Below are positions 9,341-16,675 of a DNA stretch of 43,124 bases, one piece after another. Each line of letters starts with the position of its first letter. The first letter of the stretch is position 1. The stretch spans positions 1 through 43,124 of the forward strand of contig NZ_SSMZ01000316.1 in the NCBI RefSeq assembly GCF_004799395.1, read 5' to 3'. The DNA comes from Phenylobacterium sp. (GTDB lineage: Bacteria > Pseudomonadota > Alphaproteobacteria > Caulobacterales > Caulobacteraceae). The notes below the pieces were generated by a model. It saw only the letters and a list, made by a program, of their open reading frames with translations, was not told the origin of the DNA and ran no database searches. Position numbers and translations under genes: made by a program.

Positions 9341-9667
9341 ATGAATTGGCTTCACGACCTATCCTACCTCTTCGGCGGGGCTTTCCTGGCGAACGCCGTT
9401 CCGCATTTCGTCAGCGGCGTGATGGGGCAGCCCTTTCAGAGCCCGTTCGCCAAGCCGCCGGGTGAAGGTCTTTCATCCTCGACGGTGAACGTGCTCTGGG
9501 GGTTTGCGAACTTCGTCATCGCCTACCTGCTCATCGCCCGTGTGGGTAATTTCGATCCGTACGCCGCGGATCAGGTCATCGCCCTTGGCGCGGGCGTCCT
9601 GCTGATGGGCGTGCTGTCCGCACGTCTGTTTGGGCGGTTCCACGGCGGCAATGACCCGCGGGCCTGA
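9341..9667 (+). CDS. Small conserved-looking integral membrane protein, unknown function
   Basis: A 108-aa protein with three probable membrane segments at residues about 8-27, 47-66 and 78-98, and a hydrophilic loop (QPFQSPFAKPPGEG). The ATG at 9341 is 2 nt after the preceding stop and follows the ribosome-binding site GGAAAGGAGGG, so it is co-transcribed with the isochorismatase-like gene under MarR control. I do not recognise the family. The operon context suggests a small-molecule or xenobiotic response, but this is inference. Confidence 0.8.
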   Translation: MNWLHDLSYLFGGAFLANAVPHFVSGVMGQPFQSPFAKPPGEGLSSSTVNVLWGFANFVIAYLLIARVGNFDPYAADQVIALGAGVLLMGVLSARLFGRFHGGNDPRA

Positions 9668-9858
9668 CGACCAAGCCAGTTCGACCGGCCATCAAGCCAC
9701 GTCACATGCGGCGTCGGCTGATCTTACAGGTATCCACCGGTCGTTGTGCCTTCCGCGTCACCCCGCGCGGCGCTGGGCCGAGCGGGATCAACCTCGGCTT
9801 GCTATTTTTGACTCAGGCGCCAGTCTCCGCCCCTCTTTGAAAATCAGGTTTCACGCCC
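9668..9858. other. Intergenic region, no gene seen
   Basis: 191 bp between the MarR operon and the MATE gene. There is no convincing open frame, strong terminator hairpin or RNA gene. An AT-rich stretch around 9800-9810 (GCTATTTTTGAC) could be part of the MATE promoter. Confidence 0.4.
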
Positions 9859-11232
9859 ATGGACCGTCCCCCGGCCCAGGCGTCCTCCGTGTCGGGAGGG
9901 CGCGTCCTTCCTGTCCGGACCGAACTGGCCGAGCTCCTGAAGCTCTCCGGGCCGGTGGTGATCTCGCGCCTGGGCATCATGGCGATGGGGCTCTGCGACG
10001 CCATCGTCGTGGGCCGCTATTCGGCGACCCAGCTCGGCTATCACGCCCTGGGCTGGGCGCCGTCCAGCGTGGTCGTGACCATGGCCATCGGCCTGCTCTC
10101 CGGCGTGCAGGTGATGACCGCGCGCGCCATCGGCGAGGGGCGGCGGAATGAGACAGGCGCGGTGCTGCGCCGCGGCGTCGCCTACAGCCTGTGGATCGGC
10201 CTGATCTCCATGGCGGTCCTGGCGCTGACCGGGCCACTGTTCCTGCACGCGATCGGTCTTGAAAAGAGCCTTGCCGACGGGGCGAGCCGGGTGCTGCTGG
10301 TCTTTTGCCTGTCGCTGCCGGGTTACGCCCTGAGCGTCAGCGCCAGCTTCTGGTTGGAGGGCTTGTCGCGGCCCGGCCCGGGGGCCTGGGCCATGTGGAT
10401 CGCCAACCTGGTCAACCTGGCGCTGGACCTGATCCTGGTGCCGGGCCACTTCGGACTGCCGGCGCAGGGAGCCATGGGCGGCGCCTGGGCGACCACGGGC
10501 GCCAGGACCTTCCTGGCGGTCTTCATGCTGGGCTACATCGCGCTGATGCCGGAGGCGCGCGCGCTGGGCGTGTTCGACAAGGCGCCCCGCGACCGCGCCG
10601 CCGAGGCCGAGCAGCGGCGGATCGGCTTCGGGGCGGGCGCCTCCAATTTCTTCGAGGTCGCGGCCTTCTCGAGCATGAACATCATCGCCGGCTGGATCGG
10701 CGGCCTGGCGGTGGCGGCCTGGGCGATCGCGCTGAACGTGGCGGCGATCGTCTTCATGGTCCCGCTTGGGCTGTCGACCGGCGCCGCGGTGCGGGTCGGA
10801 CGCGCCTATGGCGCGCGCGAGCCCCGGGGCGTGATCCGCGCGGGCCTGGTGGCTTTCGGCGTGACCGGGGTGTTCGGCGCACTGGTCGGCCTGGTGGTCT
10901 GGCCCAACGCCGCCCTGATCTCCAGCGCCTATACGGAGAACCCGGCGACGCTCGCCATGGCGATCCCGGCGCTGGTCCTGTCCTGCTTCATGTATTTCCC
11001 GGATTCGCTGCAGGTGGTCGCGGCCCAGGCGCTCAGGGCGCGCGGCGACGTCTGGCTGCCCACCGGCACGCACTTGACCAGCTACATCGTGATCATGGCG
11101 CCGCTCGCCTGGTGGTTGGCGATCCCGCGGCACATGGGCCTGATCGGGATCGTCTGGGCCGTGGTGATCGCCAGTGTGATCTCGGCCGTGCTGCTGCTGG
11201 GCCGGTTCTGGATGCTGAGCCGGCGGGGTTAG
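9859..11232 (+). CDS. MATE-family multidrug/toxin efflux transporter
   Basis: A 457-aa polytopic inner-membrane protein with about 12 hydrophobic helices in two similar halves. The first half starts LKLSGPVVISRLGIMAMGLCDAIVVGRYS and the second begins near residue 270 (FFEVAAFSSMNIIAGWIGG). This is the NorM/MATE layout of cation-coupled drug antiporters. Key MATE residues such as the Asp in GLCDAIVVGR and the Gln in SGVQVMTARAIGEG are present. It is a single-gene unit read into the opposing gene at 11229, with which it shares a 4-nt stop overlap (TTAG). The substrate is unknown. Confidence 0.92.
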   Translation: MDRPPAQASSVSGGRVLPVRTELAELLKLSGPVVISRLGIMAMGLCDAIVVGRYSATQLGYHALGWAPSSVVVTMAIGLLSGVQVMTARAIGEGRRNETGAVLRRGVAYSLWIGLISMAVLALTGPLFLHAIGLEKSLADGASRVLLVFCLSLPGYALSVSASFWLEGLSRPGPGAWAMWIANLVNLALDLILVPGHFGLPAQGAMGGAWATTGARTFLAVFMLGYIALMPEARALGVFDKAPRDRAAEAEQRRIGFGAGASNFFEVAAFSSMNIIAGWIGGLAVAAWAIALNVAAIVFMVPLGLSTGAAVRVGRAYGAREPRGVIRAGLVAFGVTGVFGALVGLVVWPNAALISSAYTENPATLAMAIPALVLSCFMYFPDSLQVVAAQALRARGDVWLPTGTHLTSYIVIMAPLAWWLAIPRHMGLIGIVWAVVIASVISAVLLLGRFWMLSRRG

Positions 11233-12128
11233 GCGCCGGCGCCGAGGATCCAGCCCTCTTCGCGCTCGGCGTCGAGCACGGCGTCGGCAGGGGTCGCCTT
11301 GGGCGGGCCGAACAGATCGCCGAGCTTGCTGGCCGCATCGAGGCGCGCGAAATGCTCGGCGAGCGTTCGGACCTGCATCAGGTCCTTGACCTCGCCCGCC
11401 GCGCCCTGCGGCGCGATCAGCGAGGGATAGACCTCGGCGAACACCACATCGACACCGGCCAGGTCGGCCTCGGTCATGGACTTGAATCCGGTCTCGAAGG
11501 GCCAGACCCTGGCGGCGTCGCCCCGGGCGTCCTTCAGGCGCCGCACCAGGGGGATGCCCATGATCGCCTGGCCGCCCACAGAGCCGTTGTAGTAGGTCTT
11601 CCAGATCGACGCCGCGCCCTTCGCCACGAGTTCGGCATGCCGGAATTCCGGCAGGTCGTCGGGGCCGTGCGGCCGCAGCTTCGTGGCGGTCAGCGTGGTC
11701 TGCACATCCTTCGCCGGCGCGCCCCAGAAGGGGAACGCCTCGCCGGTCAGCAACCGGTTCAGCTGCGCCGCCACATTGAAGCGGTTGTTGACGTTGGTGG
11801 GCTTGTCGACGACCCGCTTGCCAAGTTCGTCCCAGGCCGCGCGCCAGGGCTCGCCCTTCAGCTTCATCGCGCCCGCGAACCCGCGCGGGAAGCCCAGCGG
11901 GAAGTCGAAGCCGACAAGCACCCGCTCGGAGCGCTTCTTCAGATCGGCGAGGACGGCGTTCAGGCGGGTCTCGGCCTCGGCGCGGGTCGCGGCGTTGAAC
12001 CCCTCGAAGGCCAGGCGGAAGCGCACGTCGGGCTTCAGGACCCCGATCCAGACGGAGTCCGCCCCGGTCGTCGGCTTCGACGCCGCGCTCCAGTCGACGA
12101 TCACATAGGCGCTGAAAAGGCGCGGCAC
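11229..12128 (-). CDS. Conserved hypothetical protein, possible DUF429-like RNase H fold
   Basis: A soluble 299-aa protein with no signal peptide. It opens with AYVIVDWSAASKPTTGADSVWIG, and a second Asp appears in VLVGFDFPLGFPRGFAG. The two acidic beta-strand ends resemble the RNase H-like DUF429 family (first-strand Asp, then a D-x-P-L-G motif), but I cannot confirm the family. A third motif, DVVFAEVYPSL, could supply a further acidic residue. Related proteins have been given doubtful cobalamin or molybdopterin labels that nothing here supports. It is convergent with the MATE gene and has 65 bp before the next minus-strand gene. Confidence 0.7.
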   Translation of the reverse strand: MPRLFSAYVIVDWSAASKPTTGADSVWIGVLKPDVRFRLAFEGFNAATRAEAETRLNAVLADLKKRSERVLVGFDFPLGFPRGFAGAMKLKGEPWRAAWDELGKRVVDKPTNVNNRFNVAAQLNRLLTGEAFPFWGAPAKDVQTTLTATKLRPHGPDDLPEFRHAELVAKGAASIWKTYYNGSVGGQAIMGIPLVRRLKDARGDAARVWPFETGFKSMTEADLAGVDVVFAEVYPSLIAPQGAAGEVKDLMQVRTLAEHFARLDAASKLGDLFGPPKATPADAVLDAEREEGWILGAGA

Positions 12129-12193
12129 AGGGGCGGGCTCCGGACTCGGTGGACGAGGGGTTCTAGCCCTTCACCTGTGACGGGCCAATGGCG

Positions 12194-13195
12194 CTAGGCG
12201 AGCTTGACCAGCATCTTGCCGAGGTTCTCGCCGTTGAAGAGGCCGATGAAGGCGTCGGGCGCCTTTTCGATCCCTTCGAAGACCGTCTCTTTCCAGCTCA
12301 CCTTGCCCTCGGCGACCCATTGCGAGAGGTCGGCGATGTAGGCCGGCATCATCCCGAAGTGGTGGGAGACGATGAAGCCTTCCATGCGGATGTTGCGGCC
12401 GATCAACTGGGCCAGGTTCGAGGGGCCGGGCTCGGGCTTAGTGGCGTTGTAGATCGAGATCATCCCGCAGATGGCGAAGCGGGCGAACAGCTTGGCGTTG
12501 TTCAGCGCGGCTTCCAGATGGGCGCCGCCGACGTTGTCGAAATAGACGTCGATGCCGCCGGGGGCCGCGGCGGCCAGGGCTGCGTTCAGGTCCGTCTCGG
12601 CCTTGTAGTCGATGACGTGGTCGACCCCGATGGATTTCAGATAGGCGACCTTGTCCGCGCCGCCGGCCGAACCGACCACCGTGTGGCCTTTGGCCTTGGC
12701 GATCTGGCAGACCATGGCGCCGACCGCGCCCGCCGCGCCGGAGACGAAGACCACGTCGCCGTCCTTGAGCGCCGCGACCTTCAGCAAGCCCGCGTAGGCG
12801 GTCAGGCCCGGCATGCCCGCCGCGCCAAGGAAGGCCTGGACGGGCAGCTTCCCCGGGTTGAGCTTTTGGACCGCGCTGGCCGGCGCATTGAAGCCCTCGC
12901 GCCAGCCGAAGCCGGATTGCACCAGATCGCCCGCCTTGAAGGCCGGATCGTTGGAGGCCACGACCTGGCCGATCGCGCCGCCGTCCATCGCCTTGCCCAG
13001 CTGGAAGGGCGGGGCATAGCTTTTCACGTCGTTCATCCGCCCGCGCATGTAGGGGTCGACCGTCATCCAGAGGTTCTGCACCTGGATCTCGCCCGTCGCG
13101 GGCGCCGCCAGCTCGACCGTCGCCAACTCGAAGTTGTCATGGGTGGGCAGGCCCGACGGCCGGCTCTTCAGGCGGATCTCGCGGACTTTGGTCAT
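12194..13195 (-). CDS. NADP-dependent oxidoreductase, CurA/leukotriene B4 12-hydroxydehydrogenase-like MDR family
   Basis: A 333-aa zinc-independent medium-chain dehydrogenase that likely reduces the double bond of enones using NADPH. The N-terminal half has MTVDPYMRGRM and FELATVELAAP, typical of the CurA/PTGR group. The Rossmann motif is VFVSGAAGAVGAMVCQIAKAKGHTVVG, followed by VDHVIDYK and GGIDVYFDNVGG. ATG 13195 is chosen over an upstream in-frame start because MTKVREIRLKSRPSG matches the family N-terminus and GGGAG precedes it. Probable role: detoxification of reactive carbonyls, or quinone reduction. Confidence 0.9.
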   Translation of the reverse strand: MTKVREIRLKSRPSGLPTHDNFELATVELAAPATGEIQVQNLWMTVDPYMRGRMNDVKSYAPPFQLGKAMDGGAIGQVVASNDPAFKAGDLVQSGFGWREGFNAPASAVQKLNPGKLPVQAFLGAAGMPGLTAYAGLLKVAALKDGDVVFVSGAAGAVGAMVCQIAKAKGHTVVGSAGGADKVAYLKSIGVDHVIDYKAETDLNAALAAAAPGGIDVYFDNVGGAHLEAALNNAKLFARFAICGMISIYNATKPEPGPSNLAQLIGRNIRMEGFIVSHHFGMMPAYIADLSQWVAEGKVSWKETVFEGIEKAPDAFIGLFNGENLGKMLVKLA

Positions 13196-13311
13196 GGCGT
13201 TGGGACTCCCTCGGACCCTGCTGGCCCGTTCAAACAAATGTTTAGCTCGGGCCCTGGGTGGCGTCGAGGGCCGTGACCTGTTAGGCGGCGGGCCCAGTTC
13301 GGAGGCTTTCC

Positions 13312-13335
13312 ATGGCTGAGTCCCCCAATGCCTGA
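13312..13335 (+). other. Seven-codon leader reading frame overlapping the next gene start
   Basis: ATG 13312 has the best-placed ribosome-binding site of this locus (GGAGG at 13301-13305, 6-nt spacing) and encodes MAESPNA before TGA 13333-13335. The dehydrogenase ATG at 13328 lies inside it in another frame. It may be a translational-coupling leader, or the sign of an indel. Confidence 0.35.
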
Positions 13336-14245
13336 ATCGTTAAGGGGCGGCGTGATCGGCGCGGGCGTGTTCGGCGGCTACCATGCGAACCAGTACGCCC
13401 GGCTGCCCGGCGTGGTGCTCTCTGGGGTCTTTGACGTGCACCCCGACCGCGCCGCGGCTGTCGCCATGCCCCTGGGCGGTCGCGCCTTCGCCGACCTGGC
13501 CGAGTTCCTGGACGCGGTGGACGTGGTGACCGTGGCCTCGCCGGCGACCTTCCATGCCGAGCATGCCCTGGCGGCGCTTGCGGCCGGCAAACACGTCTAT
13601 GTCGAGAAGCCCATCGCCACGAGCGTCGCCGACGGCGAGAGGGTCCGCGCGGCGGCGGCGGCCAAGGGCCTGATCGTCGCCTGCGGCCACCAGGAGCGGG
13701 TGCAGTCGCGCGCCATGGGCCTGCTGGACATCCCGGAGCAGCCGCTGCGACTGGAGGCCTTGCGCCACGGTCCGCCGTCGGACCGAAGCCGCGACGTCTC
13801 GGCGATCCTCGACCTGATGATCCACGACATCGACCTGGCGCTCGCCATCTCCGCCGCCGATCCGGTGACCGCGGAAGGCGAGGGGCGATTGAGCGGCGAC
13901 GGCGTCTGGGACATCGCCCGCGCCGAGGTCTCCTTCGACGACGGATTCACGGCCCTGTTCGACGTTTCCCGCCAGGCTGCGGCCCGCAACCGGACGATGA
14001 AGATCGTCTATCCCTCCGGCGAGGTGGCGATCGACTTCGTCGCCCGCACGCTCAGCAACACCACGCCCTTCGCGCTGAACGCCGACTACGCCGACACGCC
14101 GGCCGGCAAGGATCCGCTGGGGGCCAGCGTCGAGGGCTTCCTGATGGCGGTGCGCGGCGAGGCGCCCCGGCCGATCGTCAACGCGGAGGAGGCGATCCGC
14201 GCCCTCGACCTGGCGCTGGCCATCGAGCAGGGGCTCGCGGGCTGA
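13328..14245 (+). CDS. Gfo/Idh/MocA-family NAD(P)-dependent oxidoreductase
   Basis: A 305-aa two-domain dehydrogenase. The N-terminal Rossmann fold has GVIGAGVFGGYHANQYARLPGV, and the family signature VYVEKPIATSVADGER carries the catalytic-site lysine at about residue 95. The C-terminal alpha/beta domain includes DLMIHDIDLALA, whose His/Asp are the usual substrate-site residues. Members oxidise or reduce sugars, inositols and related polyols; the substrate here is unknown. The annotated ATG at 13328 lacks its own close ribosome-binding site (see 13312-13335). The next gene, glutathione peroxidase, begins 45 bp downstream. Confidence 0.88.
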   Translation: MPESLRGGVIGAGVFGGYHANQYARLPGVVLSGVFDVHPDRAAAVAMPLGGRAFADLAEFLDAVDVVTVASPATFHAEHALAALAAGKHVYVEKPIATSVADGERVRAAAAAKGLIVACGHQERVQSRAMGLLDIPEQPLRLEALRHGPPSDRSRDVSAILDLMIHDIDLALAISAADPVTAEGEGRLSGDGVWDIARAEVSFDDGFTALFDVSRQAAARNRTMKIVYPSGEVAIDFVARTLSNTTPFALNADYADTPAGKDPLGASVEGFLMAVRGEAPRPIVNAEEAIRALDLALAIEQGLAG

Positions 14246-14290
14246 GCCGATCGGCGCTAGCGTCCGGCGTTTTCCGAAACGGAGCCCGCC

Positions 14291-14767
14291 ATGAGCAGCG
14301 CCTACGACTACGAGTTCAAGACCATCGACGGCGCGCCCCTGCCGCTGACAACCTTCAAGGACAAGGTGGTGCTGGTGGTGAACACCGCCTCGGCGTGCGG
14401 GCTCACGCCGCAATACGACGGGCTGGAGAAGCTCTACTCCGACTACAAGGACAAGGGGCTGGTGGTGCTGGGCGTGCCCTGCAACCAGTTCGCCGGCCAG
14501 GAGCCGGGGACCGAGGCCGAGATCAAGGCCTTCTGCGAGACGAAGTTCAACATCGACTTCCCGCTGACCGCGAAGGCCGACGTCAAAGGTGACAGCGCGC
14601 ACCCGTTCTACAGGTGGGCGCAGGCCGAGCTGGGCGAGCCGGCCGTGCCGGTGTGGAACTTCCACAAGATCCTGATCGGCAAGCACGGCGAGGCGATCCA
14701 GGCCTTCGGGCCGCGCACTGAGCCCGAGGCCGCCGAGATCATCGCGGCGATCGACAAGGCGCTTTAA
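14291..14767 (+). CDS. Glutathione peroxidase family (thioredoxin-like peroxidase)
   Basis: A 158-aa thioredoxin-fold enzyme that reduces hydroperoxides. The catalytic tetrad is visible: Cys36 in NTASACGLTPQY, Gln in PCNQFAGQEPG, and Trp-Asn in VPVWNFHK. It is a cysteine, not a selenocysteine, enzyme, and like most bacterial members it may accept electrons from thioredoxin as well as glutathione. There is no signal peptide, so it is cytoplasmic. The stop is shared with the convergent hydratase gene in the palindrome TTAA at 14764-14767. Confidence 0.93.
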   Translation: MSSAYDYEFKTIDGAPLPLTTFKDKVVLVVNTASACGLTPQYDGLEKLYSDYKDKGLVVLGVPCNQFAGQEPGTEAEIKAFCETKFNIDFPLTAKADVKGDSAHPFYRWAQAELGEPAVPVWNFHKILIGKHGEAIQAFGPRTEPEAAEIIAAIDKAL

Positions 14768-15582
14768 ACGGCGGGCGCCGCGCGCGTCCCGCGTTTGCCG
14801 CGAACGGCCAGGTCGACGGCAAGCAGGCGGTTCTCGCCCTCCATCCGCAGGTTGACGCCGGGCATCCACATCATGGCGCAATAGTCGCCGAGCGTGTCCT
14901 CGACGGCGCGGCTGAAGCCTTGCGCGTCCTGGGCTTTGTTCATCTGCAGCTTGCCCATCCGCAGGACCTCGGGGCTGTTCTGCGCCACCCGTGCGGCCCA
15001 GGCGAAGGTCTCGCGCTGCAGCTCCGCCTTGGGCAGGACCCGGTTCACCAGACCGTACTGCGCGGCCTCGGCGGCGGAGATGAAGCGGCTCTCGAAGATC
15101 AGTTCCTTGGCGCGGCGGATGCCGATGTCCCAGGGGATCGACATATATTCCACCATCCCAGCCAGGAACTCGGCGTCCTCGGCGGCGAACACCACGTCCA
15201 TGGCCGCGGCCAGCATCCAGCCCGCGTAGATGCAATAGCCCTCGACCATCGCGACGGTGGGCTTGGGGAAGTTTCGCCACTTCAAGAGCAGGTCCAGATT
15301 GTACTTCTTGAACTGATCGTAGGTCTGGATTCCCGGCTTGGCGCCCTGGGCGTTGCGGTAGGCCATGCCCTCCTCGGTGCCGAGGTCGTGGCCGGTGGAG
15401 AACACCCCGCCGGATCCGCGCACGATCACCACACGCACGGCCTCGTCGGCTCGGGCCAGGTCGAAGGCCTGGTCGATCTCGTCCAGCATCCGGTAGCTCT
15501 GGGCGTTTCGATAGGTCGGCCGGTTGAGGGTGATGACGCCGACGCCCTCATTTGTGGCGTAGACGATGTCGTGGAATGTCAC
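14764..15582 (-). CDS. Enoyl-CoA hydratase/isomerase (crotonase) family protein
   Basis: A 272-aa crotonase-fold protein. The N-terminal strand VGVITLNRPTYRNAQ, the oxyanion-hole segments GVFSTGHDLG and EGYCIYAGWMLAAAMD, and FLAGMVEYMSIPWDIG are in the expected order. The second oxyanion motif is YAGWM rather than the common GGG, and the second catalytic Glu is not obvious, so it may be a hydrolase, isomerase or decarboxylase of the fold. The start is GTG 15582 behind AAGGGGA; an ATG 45 nt upstream gives an unlikely hydrophilic extension. It is divergent from the globin-like gene, 43 bp away. Confidence 0.88.
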   Translation of the reverse strand: MTFHDIVYATNEGVGVITLNRPTYRNAQSYRMLDEIDQAFDLARADEAVRVVIVRGSGGVFSTGHDLGTEEGMAYRNAQGAKPGIQTYDQFKKYNLDLLLKWRNFPKPTVAMVEGYCIYAGWMLAAAMDVVFAAEDAEFLAGMVEYMSIPWDIGIRRAKELIFESRFISAAEAAQYGLVNRVLPKAELQRETFAWAARVAQNSPEVLRMGKLQMNKAQDAQGFSRAVEDTLGDYCAMMWMPGVNLRMEGENRLLAVDLAVRGKRGTRAAPAV

Positions 15583-15856
15583 CTGGGCGTTCCCCTTTGC
15601 TTGGTTGGGCCGACTATAGGGCGGCATGACCCGTTCCAGCCAGATCGTCGCCGACAGCCTGGAGCTTCTGGCCGAGCGGGCCGGCGACCCCTGCTACGCC
15701 GTCTATGCGCACCTGTTCGCCGCCTATCCCGAGATGGAGACGTTGTTCGTCCGCGACACCACAGGCGCTGTGCGGGGCGAGATGCTGGCGGTGGCGTTCC
15801 AGTGCCCGCTCGACCTGGAGGGTCCCTATGCCGCCAACCTCATCGCCTGCGAACGC

Positions 15857-15865
15857 GTGAGCCCA
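15857..15865 (+). repeat. Left direct repeat flanking the insertion (possible target-site duplication)
   Basis: GTGAGCCCA at 15857-15865 matches GTGAGTCCA at 16667-16675 in 8 of 9 bases. Both are read as Val-Ser-Pro in the globin-like frame. Deleting one copy plus the intervening DNA restores that frame. Confidence 0.55.
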
Positions 15866-15877
15866 ACCAGGCTTCAT

Positions 15878-15901
15878 CTCAAGGTTTGTGCGCTAAAGCA
15901 C
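15878..15901 (+). repeat. Left imperfect terminal inverted repeat of the insertion
   Basis: The 24-bp sequence starting CTCAAGGTTTGTGCGC matches the reverse complement of 16643-16666 (CTCAACGTTTGTTCGC...) at 19 of 24 positions, including the blocks CTCAA, GTTTGT, CGC and CAC. Confidence 0.6.
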
Positions 15902-15902
15902 A
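15887..15902. promoter_or_regulatory. Candidate HigA autoregulatory operator
   Basis: TGTGC and GCACA form a 5-bp inverted repeat around a 6-bp centre (GCTAAA), 10 bp upstream of the toxin ATG. Toxin-antitoxin operons are usually repressed by the HTH antitoxin at such a site. It overlaps the left terminal inverted repeat. Confidence 0.45.
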
Positions 15903-15911
15903 GGGCGCCCC

Positions 15912-16238
15912 ATGAAATGGACCGTCGAGACCCTGGGAGCCGTGGTCGATGCCGAGATCGCTGCGCGGCCCAAGGACATGCAGGCGTCCTTCCTGCGTCT
16001 GGCTGAACGTATCGAAGCCGTGGGCCTGGAGCGGATTGGCGAGCTTCACGTCAAGCATCTTCAAGACAAGCTTTGGGAGATGCGGTTTGGCGGACGCGAT
16101 GGGATAGCCCGAGCCATCTAGGTTACCGCGGTCGGCCGTCGAGTTGTCGTGGTGCATGCGTTCGTGAAGAAGACCCAGAAAACACCCCGCGCGGCCCCGG
16201 CGTTGGCGGAGCGCCGAGCAAAGGAGATCAAGCCATGA
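15912..16238 (+). pseudogene. HigB/gp49-like (RelE superfamily) toxin interrupted by an in-frame amber codon
   Basis: The reading frame MKWTVETLGAVVDAEIAARP...HVKHLQDKLWEMRFGGRDGIARAI stops at TAG 16119-16121. The same frame continues open for 38 more codons: VTAVGRRVVVVHAFVKKTQKTPRAAPALAERRAKEIKP, ending at TGA 16236-16238, which overlaps the antitoxin ATG in ATGA. The two parts together (108 residues without the stop) have the layout of the phage-derived gp49-like/HigB family: a K-L-W-E-M-R strand and the C-terminal FVKKTQKTP motif. One base change (TAC or TAT to TAG) therefore explains the break. The truncated 69-aa product lacks the C-terminal active-site region and is probably inactive unless the amber codon is suppressed. 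Confidence 0.85.
16119..16121 (+). other. Premature amber stop in the toxin frame
   Basis: TAG sits between ARAI and VTAVGRRVVVVHAF, at a position where the family usually has an aromatic residue. It is the only interruption between the toxin ATG and the stop that overlaps the antitoxin start. Confidence 0.85.
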
Positions 16239-16546
16239 CCAGCCTCGTGAAGCTTCGGCAGAAACTGCTGACCGACCCCGAGGTCAAAGCCGAGTATGAC
16301 CGGCTCGGGCCCATCTTCGCTGTTGTCGGCGAGATGATCGAGGCGCGGCAGGCGGCCGGTCTGACACAAACAGAAATCGCGACCCGAATGGGCACCTCTC
16401 AATCCGTGGTCGCGCGCCTGGAAAACGCCCGCCACATGCCGACATTCGAGATGATTGCCCGCTATGCAGCCGCGATCGGTCGTCGTCTTGATATCCACCT
16501 CGTGCCGAGCAGCGGCGAGCATGGCGCCTCGCAGGCTTGGCAGTAG
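16235..16546 (+). CDS. HigA-type antitoxin, XRE-family HTH protein
   Basis: A 103-aa protein. The N-terminal helix (SLVKLRQKLLTDPEVKAEYDRLG) fits toxin contact in the HigA/gp49 antitoxins. An XRE helix-turn-helix follows at about residues 40-75 (GLTQTEIATRMGTSQSVVARLENARHMP), with an MIARYAAAIGRRLDIHLVP dimer segment. The ATG at 16235 overlaps the toxin's full-length stop as ATGA, the toxin-first order typical of higBA. AAAGGAG precedes it. The frame is intact. It probably represses the operon through the TGTGC/GCACA site and may now have only regulatory value, because the toxin is broken. Confidence 0.88.
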   Translation: MTSLVKLRQKLLTDPEVKAEYDRLGPIFAVVGEMIEARQAAGLTQTEIATRMGTSQSVVARLENARHMPTFEMIARYAAAIGRRLDIHLVPSSGEHGASQAWQ

Positions 16547-16626
16547 CTGGATCTGTTTCGCGCCGCCGAGGCCAGCCCAACACCCTCGCATCGCCTGCCC
16601 GAGGGTCTGCGAGCCTTATGTTCTTT

Positions 16627-16660
16627 GTTTGTGCCAGCTTGCGTGTTCTGGCGAACAAAC
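16627..16660 (+). repeat. Imperfect hairpin at the right end of the insertion
   Basis: GTTTGT-G-CCAG (16627-16637) pairs with CTGG-CGA-ACAAAC (16648-16660) around a 10-nt loop, with a G versus CGA internal bulge. GTTTGTGC also occurs directly repeated at the left end (15884-15891). It may be a recombination end structure or a terminator for higBA. Confidence 0.5.
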
Positions 16661-16666
16661 GTTGAG
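16643..16666 (-). repeat. Right imperfect terminal inverted repeat of the insertion
   Basis: Reverse complement partner of 15878-15901 (19 of 24 matches). Its outer end is directly adjacent to the right 9-bp direct repeat. Confidence 0.6.
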
Positions 16667-16675
16667 GTGAGTCCA
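16667..16675 (+). repeat. Right direct repeat flanking the insertion
   Basis: GTGAGTCCA, an 8-of-9 match to 15857-15865 and in the same codon phase of the globin-like frame. It resumes that gene immediately after the insertion. Confidence 0.55.

Larger units (their letters stand above)
15866..16666 (+). mobile_element. Putative mobile toxin-antitoxin unit of about 0.8 kb inserted in the globin-like gene
   Basis: The 801-bp segment between the two 9-bp direct repeats carries a HigBA-type pair and little else. Near its ends lie imperfect 24-bp inverted repeats (15878-15901 and 16643-16666, 19 of 24 matches). The right one abuts the right direct repeat exactly; the left one starts 12 bp inside. 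The right end also folds into a hairpin (16627-16660). There is no transposase or integrase, so it would need to be mobilised in trans, as a MITE-like or cassette-like unit. Base composition looks less GC-rich than its neighbours, most clearly at 16610-16665. Confidence 0.6.

Noticed and set aside
16575-16667. Integron attC-like site (GCCCAAC ... GTTGAGG) at the end of the toxin-antitoxin unit
   Set aside because: GTTGAGG does not fit GTTRRRY at its last base, the inner boxes are not paired convincingly, and no matching site with the expected structure is seen on the left.
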